NCBI RefSeq assembly: GCF_900231165.1
Contig: NZ_LT960614.1
Span: forward strand, 3,969,501-4,033,500
Length of the DNA stretch: 64,000 nucleotides
Direction of reading: 5' to 3'
DNA from: Hartmannibacter diazotrophicus
GTDB lineage: Bacteria; Pseudomonadota; Alphaproteobacteria; Rhizobiales; Pleomorphomonadaceae
Both the position numbers and the translations under genes were made by a program. Of the stretch, positions 16,834 through 26,309 are shown one piece after another. The notes below the pieces were generated by a model. That model was not told the DNA's origin, did not search any database, and saw only the letters and a list, made by a program, of their open reading frames with translations. How positions within the stretch are numbered: position 1 is the stretch's first letter; the number at the start of each line of letters is the position of its first letter.

Positions 16834-18353
16834 CGCAGCCCGTTCTGGAACTTCGCGGCATCACCAAGCGCTTCGGCGCGCTGACCGCCAACGACGACAT
16901 CTCGCTCACCCTGCAAAAGGGCGAGTTGCTGGCGCTGTTGGGGGAGAATGGCGCTGGCAAGACGACGCTGATGAACATCCTCTTCGGCCACTATGAGGCG
17001 GACGAGGGCGAGGTCTTCGCCTTTGGTGAGGCGCTGCCGCCCGGACGCCCGCGCGCCGCCATCGAGGCCGGCATCGGCATGGTGCACCAGCATTTCACCC
17101 TGGCCGCCAACCTCACCGTCCTCGACAACGTCATTCTCGGCACCGAGCCGCTGGCAAAGCCCTGGTCCAACCGGTCGGCCGCCCGCCGCCGGCTCGTCGC
17201 GGCCGCGGAGAAATTCGGCCTTGTCGTCGATCCCGACGCCCGCGTCGGCGACCTCTCCGTCGGCGAGCAGCAGCGTGTCGAGATCCTGAAGAGCCTTTAT
17301 CGCGACGCCCGCGTCCTCATCCTCGACGAGCCCACCGCCGTCCTGACCGCGCCGGAAGCCGAACGCCTGTTTGCGACGCTGAAGGTCATGGCGCGCGAGG
17401 GCCTGTCGCTGATCTTCATTTCCCACAAGCTCGGCGAGGTGATGGCCGCTGCCGACCGGATCGTCGTGCTGCGCGCGGGCAAGGTCGTCGCCGAACGCAA
17501 GGTCGGGGAGACCTCGCGGCAGGAACTCGCCGAACTGATGGTCGGCCGCCGGGTGCAGCGCCCGAAGCGCGAACCGCAAACACCGGGTGACGTGCGGCTT
17601 GCGGCGAGCGGCATCCACGTGGTCGAGAATGGCGCCAGGCGGCTCGACGGCATTTCCTTCGACGTCCGCTCCGGCGAGGTGCTCGGCATCATCGGCGTCT
17701 CGGGCAATGGACAGTCGACGCTCGGCGCCCTCGCCTCCGGCCTCATCGCGCCGGACGCTGGTGAGTTGCGGATCGCCGGCAAGGCAGTGCGGCATCCCTC
17801 GCCGCAATCCTTCGTGGCGCAAAAGATCGGCCGCGTGCCGGAGGATCGCCACGCCGAAGGCGCCGTCGGCGATCTTTCCGTCTGGGAAAATGCCGTGCTG
17901 GAGCGGCTCGGCGATCCGACCTTCGCGCGCGGCGGCTTCCTGAAAAAGGGCGCGGCACGGGACTTTGCAGCCCGGATCATCGAGCGCTTCGACGTGCGCG
18001 GCGCGGGGCCCGACACCCGCACGCGGCTCCTTTCCGGCGGCAACATGCAGAAGCTGATCCTCGGCCGCAACCTGATCGGCGAGCCGGACATCCTCGTCGT
18101 CAACCAGCCGACGCGCGGCCTCGACGAGGGGGCGGTCGCCGCCGTCCACGGCGAGATCCTCGCCGCACGGCGTGCCGGCGCGGCGGTGTTGCTCATCTCC
18201 GAAGACCTCGACGAGGTGATGGCGCTGGCCGACCGGGTGCAGGCCATCGTCAAGGGCCGCCTGTCGGCCCCGGTCGAGGCCGATCATCTCGATCCGCAAA
18301 AACTCGGCCTGATGATCGCCGGGCTCTGGAGCGAGGCCGATCATGCGGCTTGA
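16830..18353 (+). CDS. ABC transporter ATP-binding protein, two-NBD (BMP/nucleoside type)
   Basis: 507 residues with two nucleotide-binding domains in one chain, as in sugar and BMP importers. The first has a full Walker A (GENGAGKTT), signature LSVGEQQRVEI and Walker B LILDEPTAVLT. The second is degenerate as usual: Walker A GVSGNGQST, signature LLSGGNMQKL, and NQPTRGLD in place of DEPT, so one hydrolytic site is weak or inactive. Start overlaps the amidase stop (ATGA); end overlaps the first permease by 11 bases. Confidence 0.95.
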   Translation: MTQPVLELRGITKRFGALTANDDISLTLQKGELLALLGENGAGKTTLMNILFGHYEADEGEVFAFGEALPPGRPRAAIEAGIGMVHQHFTLAANLTVLDNVILGTEPLAKPWSNRSAARRRLVAAAEKFGLVVDPDARVGDLSVGEQQRVEILKSLYRDARVLILDEPTAVLTAPEAERLFATLKVMAREGLSLIFISHKLGEVMAAADRIVVLRAGKVVAERKVGETSRQELAELMVGRRVQRPKREPQTPGDVRLAASGIHVVENGARRLDGISFDVRSGEVLGIIGVSGNGQSTLGALASGLIAPDAGELRIAGKAVRHPSPQSFVAQKIGRVPEDRHAEGAVGDLSVWENAVLERLGDPTFARGGFLKKGAARDFAARIIERFDVRGAGPDTRTRLLSGGNMQKLILGRNLIGEPDILVVNQPTRGLDEGAVAAVHGEILAARRAGAAVLLISEDLDEVMALADRVQAIVKGRLSAPVEADHLDPQKLGLMIAGLWSEADHAA

Positions 18354-19389
18354 GCGCAGAGCCGAGGTTCCCCTGACGCTGGTGCTGGTCGCGCCGCTTG
18401 TCGCCATCGTCGCGGCGCTGGCGATTGCCGGCATCCTGATCGCGCTCGCAGGCGTCAATCCGCTCGATGCCTACCGCCAGCTCTTCGTCAGCGCCTTCGG
18501 CTCGCGCCTCTCCCTCACCGAGACGCTGACCCGCGCGACGCCTCTAACCCTCACCGGCCTTGCCGCCGCCGTCGCCTTCCGGGCGCGGCTCTGGAACATC
18601 GGTGGCGAGGGCCAGTTCTATGCCGGCGCGCTTGCCGCCGCCTTCCTCGGCGCCCACGCCTTCGGCCTGCCGGCGCCGCTCCACATGCTGGTCATGATGG
18701 CCTTCGGCGCGCTCGCCGGCCTCATCCTGCTGCTCGGGCCATTGACGCTACGCATCCGCTTCGGCGTCGACGAGGTGGTGACGACGCTGCTTCTCAATTT
18801 CATCGTCCTGCTCTTCGTCTCGATGATGATCGAGGGGCCGATGAAGGATCCGATGGCCTTCGGCTGGCCGCAGTCGGTGCCGATTGCTCGCGATTTTGCC
18901 CTGCCGAAGCTGATGGCAAAATCCCGCGTCCATATCGGGCTCCTGATCGCCATCGGCCTTGCCCTCGTCGTCTGGCTGATCCAGGCCAAGGCCCGCTTCG
19001 GGCTGGAGGCGCGCGCCGTCGGCCTCAACACGAAGGCGGCGCGCTTTGCCGGCATTCCGGTGACGCGCGTTCTCGTCCTGACGGCCTTGCTCTCGGGCGG
19101 ACTTGCCGGCCTTGCCGGCGCCATCGAGGTCATGGGCCTCAAGGGCTATGTCACGACGGATCTCTCGCCCGGCTACGGCTATTCCGGCATCGTCGTCGCC
19201 ATGCTCGCGGGCCTTCATCCGGCCGGCGTCGTCGCGGCCGCTCTTTTCGTTGCCTCGGTCTTCGTCGGCGCCGACGGCATGAGCCGGGCGCTCGGCATCC
19301 CGAGCTTCATTGCCGACGTCATCGTGGCGCTCTCGCTGCTGACGATGCTGGTGGCGCTGCTTCTCGTGACCTACAGGGTGAGGCGGTGA
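18343..19389 (+). CDS. ABC transporter permease 1 (BMP/nucleoside type)
   Basis: 348 residues, about ten membrane segments. The branched-chain/sugar-type permease motif GEGQFYAGALAAAFLGAHA and the coupling-helix region LGLNTKAARFAGIPVTRVLV-like stretch (VGLNTKAARFAGIPVTRV) are visible. It pairs with the next permease to form the heterodimeric channel served by the upstream ATPase. The start overlaps the ATPase gene by 11 bases and four bases separate it from permease 2. Confidence 0.93.
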   Translation: MRLERRAEVPLTLVLVAPLVAIVAALAIAGILIALAGVNPLDAYRQLFVSAFGSRLSLTETLTRATPLTLTGLAAAVAFRARLWNIGGEGQFYAGALAAAFLGAHAFGLPAPLHMLVMMAFGALAGLILLLGPLTLRIRFGVDEVVTTLLLNFIVLLFVSMMIEGPMKDPMAFGWPQSVPIARDFALPKLMAKSRVHIGLLIAIGLALVVWLIQAKARFGLEARAVGLNTKAARFAGIPVTRVLVLTALLSGGLAGLAGAIEVMGLKGYVTTDLSPGYGYSGIVVAMLAGLHPAGVVAAALFVASVFVGADGMSRALGIPSFIADVIVALSLLTMLVALLLVTYRVRR

Positions 19390-19393
19390 CCCG

Positions 19394-20338
19394 ATGACCG
19401 AAGCCTTCGACATCCTCCTCACCGCCAGCCTCTGGGCCGCCGTGCTGCGCATTGCGACGCCGCTGATCTTCGGAACATTGGGTGCGCTCGTCTGCGAGCG
19501 GGCCGGCGTCCTCAACCTCGGCATCGAAGGCATCATGACCTTCGGCGCGATGATCGGTTGGCTCACGGTCTATGGCGGGCACGACCTTTGGCTCGGTCTG
19601 CTGGCGGCGGCGCTTGGCGGCGCGCTCTTCGGCCTCCTGCACGCGCTGCTGACCGTGCCACTGGGCCTCTCACAGCATGTCACGGGCCTCGGCATCACGC
19701 TGCTCGCCTCAAGCCTCACCTATTACGTCTTCCGGCTGGTGCTGCCGACCTCGGCGACGCCGCCGACAATCGAGCCCTTCGCGCCGATGCACATCCCCGG
19801 CCTGTCGGATCTGCCCTTTCTCGGTGAGGCGGTCTTCTCGCAGACGGCGCCGACCTATCTCGGTCTCGCCATGGCCGCCTTCCTCGCCTATCTGCTGGCC
19901 CGCACGCCGCTCGGCCTTGCGGTGCGCATGGTGGGCGAGAACCCGCATGGCGCGGAAGCACAGGGCATCGACCCGATCCGCGTGCGCATCGGCGCGGTGA
20001 TGGCCGGAAGCGCGCTGATGGGCATCGGCGGCGCCTTCCTGACCCTCTCCGCCTTCAACTCCTTCTTCCCGACGATGGTGCAGGGTCGCGGCTGGGTCTC
20101 GATCGCGCTGGTGGTCTTTGCCTCCTGGCGGCCGGGCAAGGCCGTGCTCGGCGCCCTGCTCTTCGCGCTCTTCGACGCCTACCAGCTTCGGCTGCAGCAT
20201 GTGGTCGGCGGCGCGGTGCCCTATCAGGTCTTCCTGATGATCCCCTACGTGATGTCGATCGTGGCGCTGACGATCATGTCGCGCCGCGCCCGCGTGCCGC
20301 AGGCGCTGATGCAGCCCTACCGGCGCGGCGAACGGTAG
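19394..20338 (+). CDS. ABC transporter permease 2 (BMP/nucleoside type)
   Basis: 314 residues with about eight or nine membrane segments and the family motifs ERAGVLNLGIEGIMTFGAM and MVGENPHGAEAQGIDPIRV (coupling helix). Second channel half of the importer; last gene of the operon. The convergent MFS gene ends three bases away, with no visible terminator between. Confidence 0.93.
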   Translation: MTEAFDILLTASLWAAVLRIATPLIFGTLGALVCERAGVLNLGIEGIMTFGAMIGWLTVYGGHDLWLGLLAAALGGALFGLLHALLTVPLGLSQHVTGLGITLLASSLTYYVFRLVLPTSATPPTIEPFAPMHIPGLSDLPFLGEAVFSQTAPTYLGLAMAAFLAYLLARTPLGLAVRMVGENPHGAEAQGIDPIRVRIGAVMAGSALMGIGGAFLTLSAFNSFFPTMVQGRGWVSIALVVFASWRPGKAVLGALLFALFDAYQLRLQHVVGGAVPYQVFLMIPYVMSIVALTIMSRRARVPQALMQPYRRGER

Positions 20339-20341
20339 GGT

Positions 20342-21796
20342 CTACTCCGTCACCCCGACAGGACCGTTGTGGCCGCGAAGCGGCAGCTCCTTCATCATGA
20401 AGATGAGGCAGAGGGCCAGCACCTGCCCGAAGGCGGACAGGGCGAAGAGCGCCCGGAAGGCAACGCCGGCGTTGCTGTTGTCACCGGCGGCGGCGGCATG
20501 TTCCCCGATGCCTTCCACGACGCCATAGCCGAGTAGCACGGCGCCGAGCGCCGCCACCCCGATCACCGAGCCGAGCGAGCGCATGAAGGACAGCGTGCCG
20601 GTCGCAACGCCGATGTCGCGCTGCTCGACCGCGTTCTGCACCCCGATGGTGGCGACGGGAAACAGCGTGCCGACACCGGCGCCCGCCGTGAAGGTCAGCG
20701 CCTCGATCACCCAGAAATTGGCCCCGGCCGCAAGCAGCGACAGCAGCCCGAGCGAGATGATCGACAGGATGCCGCCGCCGACGGCAAGCCGGCGGTAGTG
20801 CACCATCTTGCCCATGTAGCGCCCGGTGGTGTTGGCGCCCGCAACGGTGCCGATCATCATGGCGACGAGCGCGACGCCAGCCAAGCCGGGCGTCAGTCCC
20901 TGCACCAGCACATGATAGAGCGGCACGTAGACCGAGAGGCCGACGAAGGACATCATCGAGAAGAAGACGGCCGCCGTCGCGGCGGAAACGACCGGGTTGC
21001 GCAGGACCCGGATCGGGATCAGCGGCTCGCTCACCTGCCCGAGCCAGACAGTGAAGACGACGAACAGCACGCCGGCGGCAATCAGAAGCGCCAGGATCGT
21101 CGACGATCCCCAGGCATAGGTCGTCCCGCCCCAGGTCAGCGCCAGCATCAGGCAGACGGTGGCGGACATGATGAGCACGGCGCCGGCAAGGTCGAGCTTG
21201 TGGTCGTGCAGCGACTGCGGCAGCTTCTTCAGCGCCCGGTCGGTCATGAAGATCGCGAAGGTCGCCAGCGGCAGGTTGATCCAGAAGATCATCGACCAGT
21301 GGACATGTTCGGCGAGCAGGCCGCCGACGACCGGCCCGGCAAGGCTGGCGAAGGCCCAGACGGCGGAAATGTAGACCATGTATTTCGGCCGCTCCTTGGG
21401 CGGCACCACGTCGGCGATGATCGTTTGGGCGAGAGCGATGAGGCCGCCGCCGCCAAGCCCCTGCACCGCGCGGCCAAGCACGAGCAGCAGCATGCTGGGC
21501 GCCAGCGCGCAAAGCAGCGAGCCGAAAATAAAGAGGCCGATGGCGAAGAAGAGTACGCCGCGCCGCCCCTTGATGTCGGCGAGCTTGCCATAAAGCGGTG
21601 TCACCGCCGTCGCGGTCAGGAAATAGGCCGAGATCACCCATGAAAGCCACTCGACGTCGCCGAGCGCCGAACCGATTGTCGGCAGGGCCGGCGCGACGAT
21701 GGTCTGGTCGAGCGCGGCCAGCAGCATGGCGAGAAGCGCGCCGAGCACGATCTTCAGGCGGTCTTCTTCCGCCACGGCGGGTGGTGAGGCATTCAT
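20342..21796 (-). CDS. MFS multidrug exporter, DHA2 (EmrB/QacA) type
   Basis: 484 residues, about 14 hydrophobic helices. Motif LDQTIVAPALPTI in helix 1 and LYGKLADIKGRRGVLFFAIG (motif A) after helix 2 are typical of DHA2 drug:H+ antiporters, as is GLGGGGLIALAQTIIADVVP. Start taken at MNASPPAV; the ribosome site is weak. The AGE-isomerase gene lies 100 bases upstream on the same strand, so they may be co-transcribed. Substrate unknown. Confidence 0.92.
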   Translation of the reverse strand: MNASPPAVAEEDRLKIVLGALLAMLLAALDQTIVAPALPTIGSALGDVEWLSWVISAYFLTATAVTPLYGKLADIKGRRGVLFFAIGLFIFGSLLCALAPSMLLLVLGRAVQGLGGGGLIALAQTIIADVVPPKERPKYMVYISAVWAFASLAGPVVGGLLAEHVHWSMIFWINLPLATFAIFMTDRALKKLPQSLHDHKLDLAGAVLIMSATVCLMLALTWGGTTYAWGSSTILALLIAAGVLFVVFTVWLGQVSEPLIPIRVLRNPVVSAATAAVFFSMMSFVGLSVYVPLYHVLVQGLTPGLAGVALVAMMIGTVAGANTTGRYMGKMVHYRRLAVGGGILSIISLGLLSLLAAGANFWVIEALTFTAGAGVGTLFPVATIGVQNAVEQRDIGVATGTLSFMRSLGSVIGVAALGAVLLGYGVVEGIGEHAAAAGDNSNAGVAFRALFALSAFGQVLALCLIFMMKELPLRGHNGPVGVTE

Positions 21797-21897
21797 GTGA
21801 GAAAAGTATCCGGCGAGAAAGCAGGGTACGGCATCTCGGACCTGCCGCACGACACCAGCAACATAGTTCGGGATCCTTAAAAATCCAGATGCCGCCG

Positions 21898-23148
21898 TCA
21901 GGTCGCCGGCATCTCGGCGCGCTTGACCTCCTGCACGATCCCTCCTCGCGCCGGATAAAGCGGGATCAGGCAGGCCTGCAGCGCGTGGTAGATGTCGGGC
22001 TTGCCGACGAAAAGAGTCTCAGCCGGCTGAAGATCGACGCCGAGCTCCGCATGCCAGCCGTCGCAATCGAAATCGATGAAATGATTGGCGGTGAAGTTCC
22101 AGATCCGGCGGTACCAGTCCTCGTGGAAGGGATCGGGATCGAGCTCGGCGAGATAGGCCGCAGCCCCGATTGCCTCCGCGCAGGGCCACCAGAGCTTGAA
22201 CGGCAGATGCGGCCGGTCGTCCCAGTCGAGCGTGTAGAAGAAGCCGCCCGCTGCCTCGTCCCAACCGGTTTCGATGGCCGTCCGGAACAGGGCGCGCGCG
22301 GCCGTCTTCATCCAGTCGTGGCGCCTGTCGCCGAGGACCCAGAGCTGTAACAGCAGCCTTGCCCATTCCAGCGAATGGCCAGGCGTGGTTCCGAAGGGCC
22401 GGAACATGTCGCCGTTGCGATAGTCCCGAACGAGCCGCCATTCGCTGTCGAAATGCTCCGGCAGCCGGTAGCGGTTGCCGGCCGCGTTCTTGGCGATGAC
22501 GAGAGCCGCGATGCGTTCGGCCCGGGCGAGATAGAGCGGCTCGCCCGTCGCCTCGAAGGCCGCCATCAGCGCCTCGGTGAGGTGCATGTTGGAATTCTGG
22601 CCGCGATAGTCTCCGAGCGGCGACCAGTCGCGATCGAACTCCTCGGCCACCGCGCCGTGCCGTTCCTCCCAGAACCGCTCGTCGAGAACGACAGTCACGT
22701 CATCGAGAAGGCGGCGCGCCAGCGGATGGCCGAGCTGGCAACCGCTTGCTGCCGCAAGCAGCACGAAGGCATGGCCGTAGGCCTGCTTGCTGGCATCCAC
22801 CGGACCGCCATCATCGAAGGACCAGACATACCCGCCGTGCTTGTCGTCCCGGTGCTGTTCCCACAGACAGGTCAGACCATGATCGACGATGTCGTCGGCG
22901 CCGGGTCGGCCCATCAGCGCGGCGATCGCGAAACAGTGCACCATGCGCGCGGTGGTGTGGATCTGGCGCAGGACATTGCCCCCGTCACGGGGCGCGCCTT
23001 CCACGGTCAGTTCGAAGAAGCCGCCGCGCGGATTGATCGAGGCGACCTGGAAGAAGTCGAAAAGCTGCTCCGCCTGACGGGCGAGAAAGCCGCGATGGCC
23101 AGCCCGCTTGCGCCACGGCAACAGACCCGCACCTGATTGATCCTGCAT
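21898..23148 (-). CDS. AGE-family sugar epimerase/isomerase
   Basis: 416 residues with the (alpha/alpha)6-barrel family pattern: GQNSNMHLTEALMAAFEATG and TPGHSLEWARLLLQLW hold the active-site histidines of mannose isomerase/cellobiose epimerase/YihS-type enzymes. Early motif HTTARMVHCFAIAALMGRPG also fits. It probably interconverts an aldose and a ketose such as mannose and fructose; the exact sugar cannot be read. ATG at 23148 preferred; a GTG at 23157 is possible. Upstream is a 550-base gap holding the candidate small RNA on the other strand. Confidence 0.88.
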   Translation of the reverse strand: MQDQSGAGLLPWRKRAGHRGFLARQAEQLFDFFQVASINPRGGFFELTVEGAPRDGGNVLRQIHTTARMVHCFAIAALMGRPGADDIVDHGLTCLWEQHRDDKHGGYVWSFDDGGPVDASKQAYGHAFVLLAAASGCQLGHPLARRLLDDVTVVLDERFWEERHGAVAEEFDRDWSPLGDYRGQNSNMHLTEALMAAFEATGEPLYLARAERIAALVIAKNAAGNRYRLPEHFDSEWRLVRDYRNGDMFRPFGTTPGHSLEWARLLLQLWVLGDRRHDWMKTAARALFRTAIETGWDEAAGGFFYTLDWDDRPHLPFKLWWPCAEAIGAAAYLAELDPDPFHEDWYRRIWNFTANHFIDFDCDGWHAELGVDLQPAETLFVGKPDIYHALQACLIPLYPARGGIVQEVKRAEMPAT

Positions 23149-23364
23149 GCTGCACACTCACGCAAAGTGGACGATAGGCCGCCCGGAGCGCCTCAAGGCG
23201 CCACGGCCATGCGGACGGCATCGAGCCGCCGTTCGATAGGGGATAGCGCGAAGCGCCTGCAATTCAACAGGAAACTTGGCATGTTGCACCGCAAACAAAC
23301 TTTGAAACAATTTGATGTAAACGGTAAGTCTTGACGAAGGCGACAACTTGCCCCATCATAATAA

Positions 23365-23493
23365 ATACCACCCGGAACTTAATGTTACGGGCGAAACGAC
23401 TGGCTTCCCCCTGGAAGCTGGCCTGACTTGGACTGACACGATCAGCAAGTCATTGCAAACAGGGCGCCACTACGGGTGGCGCCCTAGTTTTTT
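23365..23493 (+). ncRNA. Candidate intergenic small RNA
   Basis: An orphan intrinsic terminator at 23461-23493 has no gene upstream on its strand. Ahead of it are two more stem-loops: GCTTCC/GGAAGC around CCCT (23403-23418), and TGACTTG-GA-CTGA / TCAG-CAAGTCA around CACGA (23424-23452), an 11-pair stem with one two-base bulge. A TTGACG at 23332-23337 with an AT-rich CATAAT-like region about 20 bases downstream could be its promoter. The 5' end is a guess. Open frames through here cross the terminator and look like nothing known. I do not recognise an Rfam family. Confidence 0.55.
23461..23493 (+). terminator. Strong intrinsic terminator with no upstream gene
   Basis: AGGGCGCCAC and GTGGCGCCCT pair perfectly (10 bp) around TACGG, followed by AG and TTTTTT. 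It ends the candidate small RNA and shields sppA from upstream transcription. Confidence 0.92.
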
Positions 23494-23699
23494 GACCATC
23501 CGAACACTATTCAGATCTGAAAGTACGTCGCAAACGACCACGTTTGGCGTGCATCGAGTTCGCGATCACGCATGGAGCGGCCAGAGCATGCCAGGAGCCG
23601 CTTCGCGCCTTGAGGTTCAAGGCGTTAGGGCATAAGGGATAGAGCATCGCCCGAACGAAAGCGGCTCGCAGTCCAGAGCTGCGTGAAATGGGAAGAGCC

Positions 23700-24653
23700 A
23701 TGAGCCTCGATGCCGACCTGATCGTCGAACGGCGCCGCACAAGGCGCAAACTGGTCTTCTGGCGCGTCGGCGCCCTGCTGCTGCTGGCGATCCTCGCGGT
23801 CGGAGCGGTCGTGGTCGCGACCGGCGGCGATTTGGGCAACAAGAACCGCGACCAGATCGCGCGGGTGACCGTCTCCGGACTGATGGTCGGAGACCCCGAC
23901 CTCATCTCGATGCTGGATAGGATCGCGAAGGATGACGCGGTAAAGGGCGTTCTGGTAGCGGTCGATTCGCCCGGCGGCGCGACCACGGCCGGTGAGATAC
24001 TCTATTCGGCGCTCCGCAAGGTCTCCGACGAGAAACCGGTCGCCGCGTCGGTCGGCACGCTCGCCGCCTCCGCCGGCTACATGGCCGCGCTCGCGGCGGA
24101 CCGCATCTTCGCGCACCGCACGTCGCTGGCCGGCTCGATCGGCGTCTTCATCGAGTTCGGCAACGTTGCCAAGCTTCTGGACAACCTCGGCGTCGAAGTC
24201 GACGCGGTCAAGTCGGCCCCCCTGAAGGGCGAGCCGTCGATGCTGACGCCGGAGGTACCCGGCGTGCGCGCCGCCCTCGCCTCGATTGTCGACGACACCT
24301 ACCAGTGGTTCGTCGATGTCGTCGCGGAACGCCGCAACCTGCCTCGCGACGAGGCGCTGAAACTTGCCGACGGCCGCGTCTTCACCGGACGGCAGGCGCT
24401 TGACCTCAAGCTGGTCGACGAGATCGGCGGCGAGGACGAGGCGGTCACCTGGCTGAAGAGCCGGGAGGGGGTCGGCAAGAACCTGCCCGTTGTCGACTGG
24501 ACGCCGGAGGGGGGATATGATGGCTTCGGTTTCCTCACACGCGCAGGCACATTCGTTCTCGGACGGCTCGGAATTGACATGTCGGCCTTCTGGGGGGCAA
24601 AGCCCGCGCTTGACGGGCTCGTTTCCCTTTGGCACCCTCAAGTCTTGGACTGA
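23700..24653 (+). CDS. sppA: Signal peptide peptidase SppA, S49 family
   Basis: 317 residues, short (36K) form. One N-terminal membrane segment ([20 protein letters not shown]) anchors the protein with the catalytic domain in the periplasm. The Ser-Lys dyad is in [13 protein letters not shown] (Ser) and [10 protein letters not shown] (Lys); [12 protein letters not shown] is the oxyanion-side motif. It degrades cleaved signal peptides in the membrane. ATG at 23700 has GGAAGAG upstream; the ATG at 23688 is less likely. ihfB follows 26 bases later, a common alphaproteobacterial order. Confidence 0.93.
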   Translation: MSLDADLIVERRRTRRKLVFWRVGALLLLAILAVGAVVVATGGDLGNKNRDQIARVTVSGLMVGDPDLISMLDRIAKDDAVKGVLVAVDSPGGATTAGEILYSALRKVSDEKPVAASVGTLAASAGYMAALAADRIFAHRTSLAGSIGVFIEFGNVAKLLDNLGVEVDAVKSAPLKGEPSMLTPEVPGVRAALASIVDDTYQWFVDVVAERRNLPRDEALKLADGRVFTGRQALDLKLVDEIGGEDEAVTWLKSREGVGKNLPVVDWTPEGGYDGFGFLTRAGTFVLGRLGIDMSAFWGAKPALDGLVSLWHPQVLD

Positions 24654-24679
24654 CAATAAGAATTTGCCGGAGAATCGAC

Positions 24680-24961
24680 ATGATCAAGTCGGAACTGGTC
24701 CAGAGGATTGCTGCACAGAACCCGCATCTGTATCAGCGGGACATCGAGAACATCGTCAACACCATCCTCGACACGATTGCCGGCGCGATGGCGAACGGTG
24801 ACCGCGTTGAACTGCGCGGCTTCGGCGCCTTCTCGGTCAAGAGCCGACCGGCCCGGACCGGGCGCAATCCGCGCACCGGCGCGAAGGTGGAGGTGGACGA
24901 GAAGCACGTTCCCTTCTTCAAGACCGGCAAGGAAATGCGGGAGCGGCTGAATACCGACTGA
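24680..24961 (+). CDS. ihfB: Integration host factor subunit beta
   Basis: 93 residues of the HU/IHF family: [17 protein letters not shown] at the start, the beta-arm region [17 protein letters not shown] with the intercalating proline, and a [16 protein letters not shown] end. It pairs with IhfA to bend DNA at specific sites. The order sppA-ihfB-lapA supports the beta rather than HU assignment. GGAG precedes the ATG by seven bases. Confidence 0.95.
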   Translation: MIKSELVQRIAAQNPHLYQRDIENIVNTILDTIAGAMANGDRVELRGFGAFSVKSRPARTGRNPRTGAKVEVDEKHVPFFKTGKEMRERLNTD

Positions 24962-25097
24962 TCCGGCGGGTGAGGCCGTCGCCGGTTCAGCAAATCGACG
25001 GCCAGCAGATCTGTCTCCTGCCTCCGGCATGACCGGGGCTGTTGAATGACGATCTGTCGAAGATTCGGCCGCAAACCGGCCGCATGGGAGATTGGGA

Positions 25098-25448
25098 ATG
25101 CGTCTGTTGCTGTGGCTTCTGATCGGAGGACCGATCGCCGTGGTGATCATCGCCCTGGCGATGCTGAACAACCAGCCGGTGACGATCCTGCTTGACCCGG
25201 TGACGCCGCAGGCGCCCCTCATTCAGCCGCTGACCGTACCGCTCTATGGCGTCTTCTTCGTCATGCTGATGATCGGCGTCGCGATCGGTGGTTTGGCGAC
25301 ATGGGCCGGCCAGGGCCGCTTCCGCCGTGCCGCCCGGGTGAACCGCAAGGATGCGCTGCGCTGGCGGACCGAAGCGGAGAAGCTGCGCGAGGAAACGCAG
25401 CCGGCGATTTCCGCACCGGCGCTGCCGGTTCCGCGCAAGGCCGCGTAA
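25098..25448 (+). CDS. LapA-domain (DUF1049) inner-membrane protein
   Basis: 116 residues with two hydrophobic segments (about 3-23 and 52-72: LYGVFFVMLMIGVAIGGLAT) followed by a basic amphipathic tail, the LapA/YciS layout. Family members take part in lipopolysaccharide assembly control at the inner membrane. Third gene after sppA and ihfB. ATG at 25098 chosen for GGGAG upstream. A small hairpin (CCCCAA/TTGGGG, about 25459-25473) lies just past the stop without a T-run. Confidence 0.85.
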   Translation: MRLLLWLLIGGPIAVVIIALAMLNNQPVTILLDPVTPQAPLIQPLTVPLYGVFFVMLMIGVAIGGLATWAGQGRFRRAARVNRKDALRWRTEAEKLREETQPAISAPALPVPRKAA

Positions 25449-25663
25449 GAGAAACGACCCCAAACTTTGGGGGTGTCGGGTCTGGAATTGGGCCCCGGAC
25501 ATCCTACCTTGATGGACGCAGGTTCATGCAAAGGCCGGCAAAGGTCGTGGTTTGCCCGATCTTCGCCGCAACTGCATGAAACCTTTGGCGGATCGACCCA
25601 TAGCCCCTGAAATGAATTCGGGCGGTCGCAAGACCGCCGCGCCCTAGCCGGAGAGAATGAATC

Positions 25664-25972
25664 GTGCGCAATCTGACGATCGAAGAAGTTCGCGATCTCG
25701 CGACCGACGGCGAGATCATTCTGGTTGACGTGCGCGAGGATGATGAATGGATCGCGGGACGCATCGCCGGCGCGCTGCATGCGCCGCTCTCGCGCTTTGC
25801 AAATGTCGTCAGCGAAATTCCAACCGACAAACCCGTCGTCTTCTATTGCCTTGCCGGCGCACGCTCGGCCCAGGCCATCGGATACTGCCAGCGCATCGGG
25901 CTCGACCACGACAGCCACATGGCCGGGGGCATCAAGGCCTGGCTGAGCGCCGGATTTCCCATCGAGGGCTGA
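25664..25972 (+). CDS. Single-domain rhodanese
   Basis: 102 residues, one rhodanese domain. The active loop is YCLAGARSAQA with Cys62 as persulfide carrier. The conserved VDVREDDEWIAGRIAGALH segment is present. Such proteins move sulfane sulfur in the cytoplasm. The start is GTG with GGAGAGA upstream; the nearby ATG at 25657 is out of frame. The 215 bases before it hold no gene I can support. Partner unknown; a BigR/SqrR-like persulfide-type regulator lies 6.5 kb away, which may be chance. Confidence 0.9.
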   Translation: MRNLTIEEVRDLATDGEIILVDVREDDEWIAGRIAGALHAPLSRFANVVSEIPTDKPVVFYCLAGARSAQAIGYCQRIGLDHDSHMAGGIKAWLSAGFPIEG

Positions 25973-26008
25973 AGCCCCCGATAACCGCGCTGCCCCGGAG
26001 ACGTCCGG

Positions 26009-26260
26009 TTATTCGTCCTCGTCAAGCTCGCGCGCCTCGTCGACGAGCATGATGGGAATGCCGTCGCGCACCGGAAAGGCAAGACGCGCGGCGCGCGACA
26101 CCAGTTCCTGGCGCACCGGATCGTAGCTCAGCGTCGACTTGGTCAGCGGGCACACGAGCAGCTCCAGAAGCAGCGGATCGATGCCGCCGCGCCGCCGCTC
26201 AGGGCTCTGTTCCGTTCCCTCGGCCATCGAACCGCTTTCCTGTCCGTCTTCACCACCCAT
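26009..26260 (-). CDS. Trm112/UPF0434 family protein
   Basis: 83 residues from the ATG at 26260, which has a strong GAGGAGAGGAA ribosome site. The core is [20 protein letters not shown] and [18 protein letters not shown], typical of bacterial Trm112-like proteins that act as activating partners of methyltransferases or as small stability factors. Only one cysteine remains at the usual zinc site, as in many bacterial members. Downstream neighbour of the LON-domain gene, 49 bases apart. Confidence 0.9.
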   Translation of the reverse strand: MGGEDGQESGSMAEGTEQSPERRRGGIDPLLLELLVCPLTKSTLSYDPVRQELVSRAARLAFPVRDGIPIMLVDEARELDEDE

Positions 26261-26309
26261 CAGGGTTCCTCTCCTCGGGGCCGTAAGCAGGCCGCCATTC
26301 GGCACATGC

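Noticed and set aside
23348-23635. 95-codon + frame in the gap before sppA
   Set aside because: It runs straight through a strong intrinsic terminator and shows no protein character; the stem-loops explain the region better.
24974-25003. GGCCGTCG/CGACGGCC stem after ihfB as a terminator
   Set aside because: No T-run; lapA follows on the same strand and is probably co-transcribed.
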